Source: Bacillota bacterium (GTDB lineage Bacteria > Bacillota > Clostridia > Peptostreptococcales > Anaerovoracaceae). Taken from it: a stretch of 38,369 nt of DNA. The notes beneath the pieces are model-generated. The model was not told where the DNA came from, ran no database searches, and saw only the letters and a list, made by a program, of their open reading frames with translations. Of this stretch, positions 6,100-14,997 are shown piece by piece. Within the stretch, counting starts at the first letter, position 1. Every line of letters begins with the position of its first letter. The translations under genes were made by a program, and so were the position numbers. Location of the stretch: positions 1 through 38,369 of the forward strand of contig JAAWDW010000162.1 in NCBI GenBank assembly GCA_022793975.1, in the 5' to 3' direction.

Positions 6100-8405
6100 C
6101 TCAGAAGAATCTTTCTGATATAGCAGGCGATGCTAATGAGCAGGCTATCCAGGTAGTAAACGACCTCGGAATTGTTGAAGGTTATACTGACGGAACATTC
6201 AAGTCAGGAAACAACGTAACAAGAGCTGAGTTCGCTGCTATGATTACAAGAGCTCTCGCTATTCCTGAAAGTGCACTTGCTGGTTATACTTCAACTAGCT
6301 TTAAGGATGCAGCAGGATACGGCTGGGCTGTAAAATATCTCGGATTCTGTGAATCAAGAGGTATCATGATCGGAGACGGAAACGGTAATGCAATGCCAGG
6401 AAGAACAGTTACTGTAAATGAAGCAATGACTATGGTACTCAGAGCTGTTGGATACACTAACAATTCATCAGTACTCGTAGGTTCATGGCCTGCAAACTAC
6501 GTTTCACTCGGACAGACACTTGGACTTTATGATGATGTTGCAACAGCAGTAACAATCAACAGAGGTTCGGCTGCACAGGTTATCTACAATGCACTTCCTG
6601 TAGCACTCGTACAGGTTGCTACTGACGGAACTACATCAAAGATCGTTGCAGAAAGAGATGAAGATGACAATCCGATTTACAGAACACTCCTCACTGCAGG
6701 ACTTAACTGCACTCAGGAAAAGGGAGTTATCGACTTCAACGACAATTCTGTAATCGCTCTTGCTGAGTATGTTGGCGCATATGCAAACATATATCGCAAT
6801 TCGGATGATGAAATCGTTGCGGTAGATCCTATCTCAACATTCCTCACTGGTTCGCTTGACGAAGGTGAATTTACAGCTGATGATGTAGACTATAAGTTTG
6901 CAACAGGCAAGGATGCTGTAGATCTTGAAGAGGCAGTTGCAAAGTATACAAATGCTGATTCAGACGGAACTACAACATTAGGCGCTATTACAGACAGCGA
7001 TATCACAATTGCAGTAGATCTTTCCGGAAAGACAATTAAGGAAATCTATTCAGTAGCTGTTTGGACTACAGATAATAAGGCTCTTGCTGATGACGATGTT
7101 CAGGACGAAATCAATGACGACCAGAAGCTCCTCGGTAAGGAATTTGATTTAGATGACGATGATGATATCGACGCTACTTCATACTCACTCCTCGGAGTTA
7201 ACTCGCTCAGTGACATTAAAGAAGACAACGTATTATACGTATATACTCTTGGAAACAAGGACAATGGCAAGATCGTAAAGATTGAAGTTGGTACTGCTAC
7301 TGTTGAAGGTAAGGTAACAAGAAGAGCTGCTGACAAGGATGGTGTTGACGGTTATGTTTACACAATTGACGGCAAGAAGCTTTACCTTGCTAACGAAGAT
7401 GTTGCAGCTCCTGTAGTAGGTGACGAAGGCAAGGCACTTCTCGACTACAATGGCGACATCTATGATTGGGATGTAAATGACAGCAAGTCTGAAAACTACG
7501 CTGTAGTAACAGGCGCAATGAAGGATTATGGCAGAGATAATATGCTCATGCTCCTTGACAAGGAAGGCAATGAAAAGGACTATGTTCTCAAGGATGATGA
7601 TGTAGAAAAGGTTGCTAGCAATGCTGCTGTAGGTGATATCGTTACATTCTCGCTTGATAAGAACGGAAAGATTGATGACCTTGAAATAGCTACAACAAAA
7701 GATGATGTAACAGGTAAGGTTTCTAAGGACGGATCACTTATCGGAAGAACTGTAATTAAGAAGAGCGTTGTTGTATTCGTTCAGGATGATGACGATTATT
7801 CGGTAGGCAAGATTGCAGATATTGATACAGATAAGAGCTTCCAGGCTGGAGACTTAACTGTAGTATACGACGGAAGTGAAGTTGCTGTTATCTTAGTACA
7901 GGACGGCGATACAGGCAACAGTGATGACCAGTATGGTATCATCAAGGTAAATGATATCGCAGGCGAAGATGCTGACGGTGATGATGCTACTCTCTTCGAT
8001 GTAATCGTTGACGGTAAGCTTATGGAAGATGTTGTTACTGAGCTTAACAGCAAGGATGCAGCTGTAACAGGTATGACTGACCAGCTCGTTAAGATCTTTA
8101 TCAACGCTGACGGTGTAATCACTAAGGTAGAAGAACACGGACTTAAAGCAGAAGATAACGAATATGTTGCTGCAAACGATAATATCGTAACAAAGATCAG
8201 CGGAAGAGTTATCACAGTTGCTGCTGATAAGGATGCTGACGGCGAAGCATTCAGAATCGCTGATGACGCAGTTATCTACGTATGGAATACTGATGATGAA
8301 GAATGGCAGGTTAAGACTTCGCTCTCATCACTCAGAAACCTCCACGTATCACTCTATGATACAGATGATGACACAACTGGATTCGATGTTGTAATGGCAT
8401 ACTAA
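6024..8405 (+). CDS. Major S-layer protein candidate (SLH domains, 793 aa)
   Basis: A signal peptide (MKKVLSFVLVLTLVLGSFSM, cleavage near VFAA at residues 22-24) is followed by three SLH repeats at about 28-195 (GYTDGTFKSGNNVTRAEF; FKDAAGYGWAVKYLGF; SWPANYVSLGQTLGLYDD). About 600 residues of Asp-rich, beta-rich sequence follow, ending GFDVVMAY. The SLH part anchors to wall polymer and the rest should form the lattice. Unlike the neighbouring SLH genes, it strongly prefers a few codons (CTC/CTT for Leu, AAG beside AAA, GCT/GCA for Ala). Together with the strong promoter, long structured leader and GGAGG site this points to very high expression. A paralogue of nearly equal length lies tail to tail 87 bp away. 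I call it the main S-layer protein by inference; lattice formation is not shown by sequence. Confidence 0.9.
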   Translation: MKKVLSFVLVLTLVLGSFSMVFAAPAQKNLSDIAGDANEQAIQVVNDLGIVEGYTDGTFKSGNNVTRAEFAAMITRALAIPESALAGYTSTSFKDAAGYGWAVKYLGFCESRGIMIGDGNGNAMPGRTVTVNEAMTMVLRAVGYTNNSSVLVGSWPANYVSLGQTLGLYDDVATAVTINRGSAAQVIYNALPVALVQVATDGTTSKIVAERDEDDNPIYRTLLTAGLNCTQEKGVIDFNDNSVIALAEYVGAYANIYRNSDDEIVAVDPISTFLTGSLDEGEFTADDVDYKFATGKDAVDLEEAVAKYTNADSDGTTTLGAITDSDITIAVDLSGKTIKEIYSVAVWTTDNKALADDDVQDEINDDQKLLGKEFDLDDDDDIDATSYSLLGVNSLSDIKEDNVLYVYTLGNKDNGKIVKIEVGTATVEGKVTRRAADKDGVDGYVYTIDGKKLYLANEDVAAPVVGDEGKALLDYNGDIYDWDVNDSKSENYAVVTGAMKDYGRDNMLMLLDKEGNEKDYVLKDDDVEKVASNAAVGDIVTFSLDKNGKIDDLEIATTKDDVTGKVSKDGSLIGRTVIKKSVVVFVQDDDDYSVGKIADIDTDKSFQAGDLTVVYDGSEVAVILVQDGDTGNSDDQYGIIKVNDIAGEDADGDDATLFDVIVDGKLMEDVVTELNSKDAAVTGMTDQLVKIFINADGVITKVEEHGLKAEDNEYVAANDNIVTKISGRVITVAADKDADGEAFRIADDAVIYVWNTDDEEWQVKTSLSSLRNLHVSLYDTDDDTTGFDVVMAY

Positions 8406-8433
8406 TCTGAGACTTGTAAATCATAATATAACA

Positions 8434-8468
8434 AACAAAAGAAGGCGGATTTCCGCCTTCTTTTTATT
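8434..8468. terminator. Bidirectional terminator between the convergent S-layer genes
   Basis: AAAAGAAGGCGG (8437-8448), loop ATTT and CCGCCTTCTTTT (8453-8464) give a 12-bp stem with A-runs on one side and T-runs on the other. It can therefore end both the plus- and the minus-strand transcript. It lies 30-60 bp after each stop codon. Confidence 0.88.
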
Positions 8469-8492
8469 TGTCTATACTATTTATAGTACTGA

Positions 8493-10866
8493 TTACTCCC
8501 AAATGAGTATAACGTCAAATCCTTCTACGTCTTCATCAGTCTGGTATGCCTTTATATGGTTATCTTTTTTGATTGCGCTGATAGAAGTTTTTGCAGACCA
8601 TACTTTATCTTTATCGCTCCATACGTAGATAATCACATTATCAGCTAACTGATAAGTTTCACTATTAACGACAAACTGATTGTCACCGTCCTTAGATTCT
8701 ACTGTTGCACCCTTGAAATCCTCAACTTTAATATCTTTGCTGAGTTCATAAGTAACACCAGTTACAATACCATCTGCATTTACTGTGATTTCTGCAATAC
8801 CACTTGCAGTAGTAGTTTCTTTCCAAGTGCTGTACAGATCATTGGCCTTTGCCTTAAGTTCTTTACCCTCGATATATCCTTCAACATACGATACCTTATC
8901 TTTATCTTCGTTAACACTAGTATCTACTGCGTTGACAACTCCGTAAGTAGCTTCACCACTGTCTAACTGATTATCCTTATTAATGAAAATAGCAGCAATC
9001 TTTTTGTCCTTTGTAACTATACTTTCTGCTTCTAATTTTACATCTTTCTGGAAGTTTGTGAGCTTTTCAATTGAATAATCATTATTCTTATCCTTGAAGA
9101 ACACTACAATATTCGAAGCAACCGATTTAGTTCCGATTAGAGTTCCGCTCTTTGATATTCTGCCAAGCTCGGAAGCATCTTCTTCAACAACTATAAATTT
9201 GTTAATTTTACCGCTCTTGTTAAGTGAGTATTCAATAATTGTGTCTGCATCAATTGCAGTACCGCTGATTTCTAATTTAGTGCCATTATCTGATGCATTG
9301 ATATCTTTGTGCGCTTCAGCAATAATTTCTTCTCCTGCAGAAGTAAAGAGCTTAATGCTAATCTTTACGGTATCATCACTGTATCCTGGATCTTTTTTAT
9401 ATCCGAGATATAAAGCATAATTTCCTGCAGCCGCATTGTCTTCATCCCATATAGCGAGTTCGCCTGCGTAGTTAAGATAAGCTGTACCTTCGTCACCCAC
9501 ACCTGGTGCCTTTTTCTGGAAGTTTGCTGTAACGTTATAAGTTTTGCTATCAATTGTAAATTTATCGTTGTCCTTATTAATTCTTGTTACTTGTCCTGTA
9601 ATTGAATCAGTACCAACCGCAATTTTAGTAATTTCGTCATTCTTGTTCAGATAAAGTTCAATAACATTATCTTCCTTGATGTCATTAAGTGATGCAACGC
9701 CGAGGAGTATAAATGAAGTTTCATCAATTTTGTCGTCATCGTCAAGAATGAACTTTTCTCCACAGAGTCTTCATCAAGATCATCTTTTTGGAACTGTACA
9801 GCATCCTCTGCTGTCCATGTAGCGATTGAATAAAGAGTCTTTATAGTTTTACCTGAAAGTTCTACAGCGACTGTAACTGTAGCATTATCATAATTTGCTA
9901 TTGCCCCGCCTGAAACATTGTCTATATCGCCGTTGGCAAATGTTTCGCCGTCATCCGTTACTTCCATGCCTTCTTTGAATTTATACTCCGTGCCATCTAC
10001 ATCAATAATTTTTTTTCAGCGTCTACATCACCTGTAAGGAATGTTGACTTAACTTCTCCAATTGCAACGATTTCATCGTCCTTAGAGTAAGTTACAGCAT
10101 ATGTTCCCTGATAAGGCATGAGGTTGATTGCCGAAGGTTCTTCACCTGTAATTACATAAGCAGCACCTTTCTTGTCTATATCACATCCAAGACCTGAAGT
10201 AAGAAGTGTTCTGTAGATAGTTTCATTACCAAACTTTTCTGCAACAACTTTGTCAGTTTTCCCGTCAGTTGCTACCTGTACGAGTGCTACTGTAAGCACA
10301 TTGTAAACTACCTGTGCGGCACTCTCTCTGTTGATCGTAGTTGCTGCTGCAACATCATCATAAAGTCCGAGTGTCTGTCCGAGTGAAACGTAGTTTGCAG
10401 GCCATGAACCTACAAGTAACGCCGAATTGTTAGTGTATCCAATAGCTCTGAGTACCATAGTCATTGCTTCGTTTACAGTAACTGTTCTTCCTGGCATTGC
10501 ATTACCGTTTCCGTCTCCGATCATGATGCCCTTTGACTGGCAAAATGCGAGGTAAGGAACTGCCCAGCCATATCCCGCTGTATCTTTGAAAGTACTTGTT
10601 GAATATCCGGCAAGTGCACTTTCAGGAATAGCGAGGGCTCTTGTGATCATAGCTGCGAACTCGGCTCTTGTTACATTATTAGCACCCTTGAAAGTGCCGT
10701 CATCGTAACCTGTGATGATTCCGAGATCGTTTACTACCTGGATAGCTTCCTCATTTACGCTTCCTGCAATGTCAGAAAGACCTTTCTGCTCAGGTGCAGC
10801 GAAAACCATTGAGAAGCTACCGAGTACCAGTGTTAATACTAGTACAAATGAAAGTACTTTTTTCAT
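8493..10866 (-). pseudogene. Inverted second S-layer gene, broken by two 1-base frameshifts
   Basis: This is a homologue of the gene at 6024 in opposite orientation. It starts MKKVLSFVLVLTLVLGSFSM and has three SLH repeats in the first 195 residues. The frame is lost at an A8 run on the coding strand (plus-strand T8, 10009-10016), where one extra A would continue DVDAEKKIIDVDGTEYKF. It is lost again at an A4 run (T4, 9754-9757), where one extra A gives DSVEKKFILDDDDKIDETS. With both bases restored, the frame runs without stops to GFDVILIWE as 791 aa, against 793 for the intact copy. Both breaks are single-A losses. They may be recent mutations, slippage, or errors in the sequence. The leader and GGAGG site are intact but I see no good promoter, so this may be a silent copy. 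Confidence 0.85.
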
Positions 10867-10953
10867 TTCGAGTATCCTCCTAAATTTTTCTTTGGAAGGG
10901 GCCTATTTGTTCTTGCAAACTACCTTCCCCTTCCGAAGATAATTTGACATTAT
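10791..10953 (-). repeat. S-layer leader/signal-peptide repeat, inverted copy
   Basis: It matches 5937-6099 on the other strand, 158 of 163 bases. The same leader hairpin is present (10894-10901 with 10927-10934). Beyond 10953 the sequence is unrelated to the region that carries the active promoter. Recombination between the two copies would flip the roughly 5-kb segment between them. Confidence 0.85.
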
Positions 10954-11236
10954 TTTATAGTGGCAGGAGAACAAATAAAAATTGTAATTTCTAATAATGT
11001 AGTTCGGCATGGCAGGGCATCTGTGTACATTAAGTAAACTGTAAAGCAGGTACTTAGTAAGTGAAATTTATATGGATGTAATGCTATGTTGAGTGTGTTA
11101 TTAAAAAGTATACATTTTGAACATTGCGAATTTAAAATTAAATACACAAAGAAAGGAGGATATAATTACAAGATACAAAACATCATTATATTAAATAAAT
11201 AATGCAGAACAAATCGAAGAAAGGAATAAGAGAAAA
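10954..11236. other. Intergenic region between the silent S-layer copy and the recombinase
   Basis: It holds a palindromic repeat (10988-11107). It also holds a strong AGGAGG (11154-11159) with no start codon at a usable distance. A 12-codon open frame, MQNKSKKGIREK (11202-11240), has a stop that overlaps the recombinase ATG, so translational coupling is possible. No convincing promoter toward the minus-strand S-layer copy was found. Confidence 0.55.
10988..11107. repeat. Palindromic intergenic repeat, copy A
   Basis: About 120 bp with imperfect inverted ends: TTTCTAATAA at the left, and TTATTAAAAA at the right preceded by GAGTGTG. The interior shares with copies B (16556-16666) and C (about 17510-17598) blocks such as ATAAAT, CACT, ACAGTTT and AATGTA in the same order. 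It has no coding capacity and resembles a MITE or a REP-type palindrome. Confidence 0.6.
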
Positions 11237-12349
11237 ATGATGAAAAAAGAGTCTAATGAGAGAAATACGCAAAATTATGAAAAGGAACTGACAGGGTTGT
11301 GCAATTTATATTTGGAATATTGTTATTATGAAAAGCAACTGTCCGAAAACAGTATAAGGTCATACAAGTACGACCTCATAGGGCTTGTACGGTATGCAAA
11401 AAGTTACGTAATGTACGGTAAAAACGCGTTTAATAAGAACGAAAAACCCGGATGTGAAATAAAAATTACGGAAAATGAAAAGTTTGCCGTGCCGAATAGG
11501 CAAAATACAAAAAATCTACAGTATGTGTCTATACAAAAACTTGACAAAGAGTTTTGGTATAAATATATGACGGAGCTTTCTGCTGTAAAAAAAGTTAGAA
11601 CAGTAAAAAGAAAACTAGCCTGCTTTACGGGTTTCTTTTATTTTCTGGAAAATAAGGGAATAATACAGGAGAATCCACTCTGTAAATTCAAACTTAAACT
11701 AAAAGCTGCGGGCAGTGTGCCTGAAACTTTGAGTTTAAAAGAAATAAAACGAATATTTGACATAGCATACCGACTGTCTGCAGATGATGTGACAGGGTTG
11801 ACAATGGAAACCGCTGAAGTTTTGAGATGTCGCGATATTGCGGTACTGGAGCTTTTATTTTCCACAGGACTACGCGTCAGTGAGCTTTGTGCCATTAGTT
11901 TTGCCGCATATGACAGTGGTGATCAAAGCCTGCGCGTACTCGGAAAAGGCGGCAAAGAAAGAACACTTTATCTCGGAAACAGCGGCGTGATAGATGCACT
12001 CGAAAAATATATCGAGTTGAGATTGCGCATAGGTCCGGCAGATTCCGCAAGCGATGCTATATTTCTTAACAGATGGGGGAAACCGCTTTCGTGTCAAGCT
12101 GTACGCGATCTTGTCAAAAAATATTGTAAAGCAGCGGGAATAAGCCGCAATATAACTCCGCATGCGTTTCGTCATACATTTGCTTCACTTCTTCTTGAAG
12201 AAGGGGTGGAACTGCGGTACATACAGGAATTCCTTGGGCACAGCTCCATAACAACAACGCAGATCTATTTACATACGAGTGAAAAAAGAAAGCGCGAGAT
12301 ACTTACAAAAATGCATCCGCGTAAAAAATTAGGCAATATAATTAAATAG
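11237..12349 (+). CDS. Tyrosine recombinase (XerC/XerD-like integrase)
   Basis: This 370-aa protein has an N-terminal SAM-like core-binding domain (about 15-150), longer than in XerC/D because of an insertion near 58-95, and a C-terminal catalytic domain. All catalytic residues are visible: Arg in STGLRVSELCA (about 214), Lys in GKGGKERTL, HAFRHTF with H309 and R312, GHSS (about H335) and the nucleophile Tyr344 in TTTQIYLH. It cuts and rejoins DNA at short inverted sites, as in chromosome-dimer resolution, phage integration or promoter inversion. There is no phage or conjugative gene nearby, so a local DNA-inversion role at the adjacent inverted S-layer pair is attractive but unproven. The start could be either of two adjacent ATGs (11237 or 11240). 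Confidence 0.92.
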   Translation: MMKKESNERNTQNYEKELTGLCNLYLEYCYYEKQLSENSIRSYKYDLIGLVRYAKSYVMYGKNAFNKNEKPGCEIKITENEKFAVPNRQNTKNLQYVSIQKLDKEFWYKYMTELSAVKKVRTVKRKLACFTGFFYFLENKGIIQENPLCKFKLKLKAAGSVPETLSLKEIKRIFDIAYRLSADDVTGLTMETAEVLRCRDIAVLELLFSTGLRVSELCAISFAAYDSGDQSLRVLGKGGKERTLYLGNSGVIDALEKYIELRLRIGPADSASDAIFLNRWGKPLSCQAVRDLVKKYCKAAGISRNITPHAFRHTFASLLLEEGVELRYIQEFLGHSSITTTQIYLHTSEKRKREILTKMHPRKKLGNIIK

Positions 12350-12381
12350 TTGTTTAATCGTTTAATTGTGCGGTATATAAT
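12340..12381 (+). promoter_or_regulatory. Promoter and candidate ArsR operator of the metal-export operon
   Basis: TTTAAT (12353-12358), 17 bp and TATAAT (12376-12381) form the promoter, inside and just after the recombinase 3' end. An inverted repeat AATTAAA (12340-12346) / TTTAATT (12361-12367) surrounds the -35, and GTTTAAT is also directly repeated. ArsR/SmtB repressors bind AT-rich inverted repeats over their own promoters, so autoregulation is likely. Confidence 0.5.
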
Positions 12382-12401
12382 AACTGTAAGGAGGCGGAGA
12401 T

Positions 12402-12767
12402 ATGGAAAATAAAAAATTACCTCATGATCACGGAACAAATACGCTTGAAATATTTGAAGGTACATTTGAAAACAGGTCATTTGAAGATGCTGCAGACGTT
12501 TTTTCACTTGTGAGCGATAGTACGAGGCTTAAGATATTTTGTCTGCTCTGCCATACTGAAGACTGCGTAATAAATATTGCGGCGGCTGTGCAAATGAGTT
12601 CTCCTGCGGTGTCACATCACTTGCGTGTGCTAAAAAATGCACGTCTTATAAGCAGTAAGAAAGTCGGCAAAGAAGTATATTATACAGTTGCGGATACACG
12701 AGAAGCAGAGCTCCTTCACGCTGCTGTTGATAAAATGATGGAAATACGGGGCTGTGATATAATTTAA
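12402..12767 (+). CDS. ArsR/SmtB-family metal-responsive repressor
   Basis: This 121-aa winged-helix protein has its recognition helix at MSSPAVSHHLRVLKNARLIS and a wing at SKKVGKEVYYTVAD, the standard ArsR layout. It begins an operon with an HMA protein and a P1B-type ATPase, so it should derepress metal export. The usual alpha-5 DxH...HxxE metal site is not clear (VADTREAELLHAAVDK). The CadC-type cysteine pair is reduced to EDCVIN, and the N-terminus has an HDHG that could contribute ligands. The metal therefore cannot be read from the regulator. It has a strong GGAGG site. The HMA gene follows after 43 bp. Confidence 0.92.
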   Translation: MENKKLPHDHGTNTLEIFEGTFENRSFEDAADVFSLVSDSTRLKIFCLLCHTEDCVINIAAAVQMSSPAVSHHLRVLKNARLISSKKVGKEVYYTVADTREAELLHAAVDKMMEIRGCDII

Positions 12768-12810
12768 AGGTAAAAGAGGGCAGTCTCTAAATAAAACGGA
12801 GGGTCAAACA

Positions 12811-13026
12811 ATGAAAAAGAATTTTAAACTCGAAAATCTTGATTGTGCCAATTGTGCAGCAAAGATGGAAACAGCTATTAACAAACTTGAAGGCGTGAGT
12901 GCAAATATAAGTTTTATGACATCAAGACTCACACTGGAAGCAGATGATTCGGTATTTGAGGCGGCTGTCGAAGCGGCTCAGAAGGCCATTAATAAAGTAG
13001 AGCCTGATTGCCTGATTGTGAGATAA
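12811..13026 (+). CDS. Stand-alone HMA-domain metal-binding protein
   Basis: This 71-aa protein is one heavy-metal-associated domain with the motif LDCANCAAKMETAI, whose CxxC binds a soft metal. The LDCxxCA form is the one seen at the N-terminus of Zn/Cd/Pb-exporting ATPases such as ZntA and CadA. It lies 15 bp upstream of an ATPase with no HMA domain of its own, so it probably acts as a detached metal-binding domain or chaperone for that pump. The start follows ACGGAGGG. Confidence 0.93.
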   Translation: MKKNFKLENLDCANCAAKMETAINKLEGVSANISFMTSRLTLEADDSVFEAAVEAAQKAINKVEPDCLIVR

Positions 13027-13041
13027 AGTTGTAAGGGGTAT

Positions 13042-14997
13042 ATGATGAATAAGAAGCAGAAAAAACGACTTGCAGTCATCATTACGGCGCTTGTAATACT
13101 TGCCGCTGCAGCTTTTTGTGAACATTTTACGGAGATTTCATCACTGTATTTAACAGTGCCGTATTTTATTTCATATTTAATAGTAGGTTTTGGAACATTG
13201 GCTAAAGCGATAAAGAATATTTTTCGCGGACAGGTTTTTGATGAAAATTTCCTAATGGCAATTGCTACAGTCGGTGCGATTGCTCTCGGCGAGATGATGG
13301 AAGCAAACGCCGTTATGATATTTTATCAGATAGGAGAATTGTTTGAATCATGTGCGGTAGACAAATCGCGCAGATCAATTTCGGCACTTATGGATATAAG
13401 ACCTGATTATGCTAATGTGCTTAGAGACGGAGAGGAAATAAAAGTTGATCCTTATGATGTAAAAGCGGGAGAAATAATAATAGTAAGACCCGGTGAAAAA
13501 ATTCCTATGGACGGGAGAATCGTAGAAGGTTTGACATCGCTTGATACAGCAGCGCTTACAGGTGAAGCGGAGCCTCGCAGTGCGGAGGCGGGAGATGATG
13601 TCATAAGCGGCTGCATTAATATGACCGGTGTGGTGCGTGTTGAGGTAACAAAAGAGTTTGAAGAATCGACAGTATCAAAAATACTTGATCTTGTTGAAAA
13701 TGCTGCCTCTAAAAAAGCAAATGTTGAGAAATTTATAACTAAATTTGCAGCAGTTTATACTCCGATTGTATGTTTGGCGGCCGCACTGACAGCAATTTTG
13801 CCGCCGCTTGTAGTACCGGGAGAAGTATTTGCAGTGTGGATTTACCGTGCACTTACATTTTTAGTAATTTCGTGCCCGTGTGCCCTCGTTATCTCAATAC
13901 CGCTTTCGTTTTTCGGAGGTGTCGGCGGAGCAAGCAAGCTTGGAATACTTGTAAAAGGCAGCAATTATCTTGAAATTCTTGCGCGCACGGAAACGGTTGT
14001 CACGGATAAAACAGGGACGATCACAACGGGAACTTTTGATGTAGAAGAGATAAAAGCGGAAAGTGTATATACAAGTGAAGAACTCCTGGATTTTGCAGCT
14101 TATTCGGAAAGTTATTCGCATCATCCGATATCACTTTCGATAGTGAATGCTTATGACAAGGAAATAGATTCAACAAGAATAAAGAGTGTAAATGAAATTG
14201 CAGGCAGAGGAGTATGTGCGGAAATTAAGTTGTCTGATGCCGGTAGAATGTCTGAAGGTAAATTGGATAACGCAGAATATAATACTGATACGGCAGACAG
14301 AAGCCAAGACAAAGTGATTACGGTGCATGCCGGAAATGCTAAATTGATGAACGATATAGGTATAAATAATGTACCTGTTTTGGAAAAAACAACAGTATAC
14401 ATTGCTGTAAACAGAAGCTTTGCCGGATATATAACATTTGCGGATAAAATAAAATCTGATGCCGCAGATACCGTAAAGAAGCTTAAACTTTTGGGTGTAA
14501 AAAATGTCGTGATGCTTACCGGTGATAAAAAAGAGACAGCAAATAAAGTTGCCGCGGCGGTCGGAATAGACGAGGTGCGTGCTGAACTTCTGCCTCAGGA
14601 TAAAGTAACTGAGACGGAAAAAATCCTGGCAGGCAAAAATCCTAAAAAAAGCGTTGTCTTTGTCGGAGACGGTATTAATGATGCGCCAGTACTTGCAAGG
14701 GCGGATATTGGCGTTGCTATGGGTGGCCTCGGATCTGATGCGGCTATCGAGGCTGCTGATGTTGTGATTATGACAGATGAGCCGTCAAAACTGGCGGCAG
14801 CAATAGGTATTGCCAAGAAAACTGCGGCAATAGCACGTCAGAATGTGATATTTGCACTTGGTGTGAAATTTGCGGTTCTTGTTCTGGCGGCATTCGGCTA
14901 TGCTCATATGTGGGCTGCGATTTTTGCTGATGTAGGCGTTGCGGTACTCGCAATATTGAATTCGATAAGGGCACTCAATGTTTCCAAGTTTCAATAA
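13042..14997 (+). CDS. Heavy-metal P1B-type ATPase (Zn/Cd/Pb exporter, CadA/ZntA type)
   Basis: This 651-aa pump starts directly with transmembrane helices and has no HMA domain. Key residues are CPC in the membrane (278-280, SCPCALVIS), the phosphorylated Asp of DKTGT (about 322), HHP (about 360-362), TGDKK and GDGINDAP (about 542). The last helices keep a Lys (GVKFAVLVL) and an Asp (FADVGVAVLAILNS), typical of the Zn2+/Cd2+/Pb2+ (P1B-2) group. An insert near 395-415 is rich in Asp, Ser and Asn. ATG codons at 13042 and 13045 both follow AAGGGG; the second has the better spacing. The 3' end overlaps the convergent MocR gene by 23 bp. Confidence 0.93.
   Translation: MMNKKQKKRLAVIITALVILAAAAFCEHFTEISSLYLTVPYFISYLIVGFGTLAKAIKNIFRGQVFDENFLMAIATVGAIALGEMMEANAVMIFYQIGELFESCAVDKSRRSISALMDIRPDYANVLRDGEEIKVDPYDVKAGEIIIVRPGEKIPMDGRIVEGLTSLDTAALTGEAEPRSAEAGDDVISGCINMTGVVRVEVTKEFEESTVSKILDLVENAASKKANVEKFITKFAAVYTPIVCLAAALTAILPPLVVPGEVFAVWIYRALTFLVISCPCALVISIPLSFFGGVGGASKLGILVKGSNYLEILARTETVVTDKTGTITTGTFDVEEIKAESVYTSEELLDFAAYSESYSHHPISLSIVNAYDKEIDSTRIKSVNEIAGRGVCAEIKLSDAGRMSEGKLDNAEYNTDTADRSQDKVITVHAGNAKLMNDIGINNVPVLEKTTVYIAVNRSFAGYITFADKIKSDAADTVKKLKLLGVKNVVMLTGDKKETANKVAAAVGIDEVRAELLPQDKVTETEKILAGKNPKKSVVFVGDGINDAPVLARADIGVAMGGLGSDAAIEAADVVIMTDEPSKLAAAIGIAKKTAAIARQNVIFALGVKFAVLVLAAFGYAHMWAAIFADVGVAVLAILNSIRALNVSKFQ

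Noticed and set aside
8493..9500. Separate gene for the C-terminal S-layer-like fragment
   Set aside because: The frame continues upstream without stop to about 9757, lacks a ribosome-binding site at the first ATG, and aligns with the C-terminal part of the intact S-layer gene. It is a piece of the frameshifted copy.
11154..11159. Strong AGGAGG as the ribosome-binding site of an unlisted gene
   Set aside because: No ATG, GTG or TTG lies at a workable distance and no frame of interest follows. It may be a remnant.
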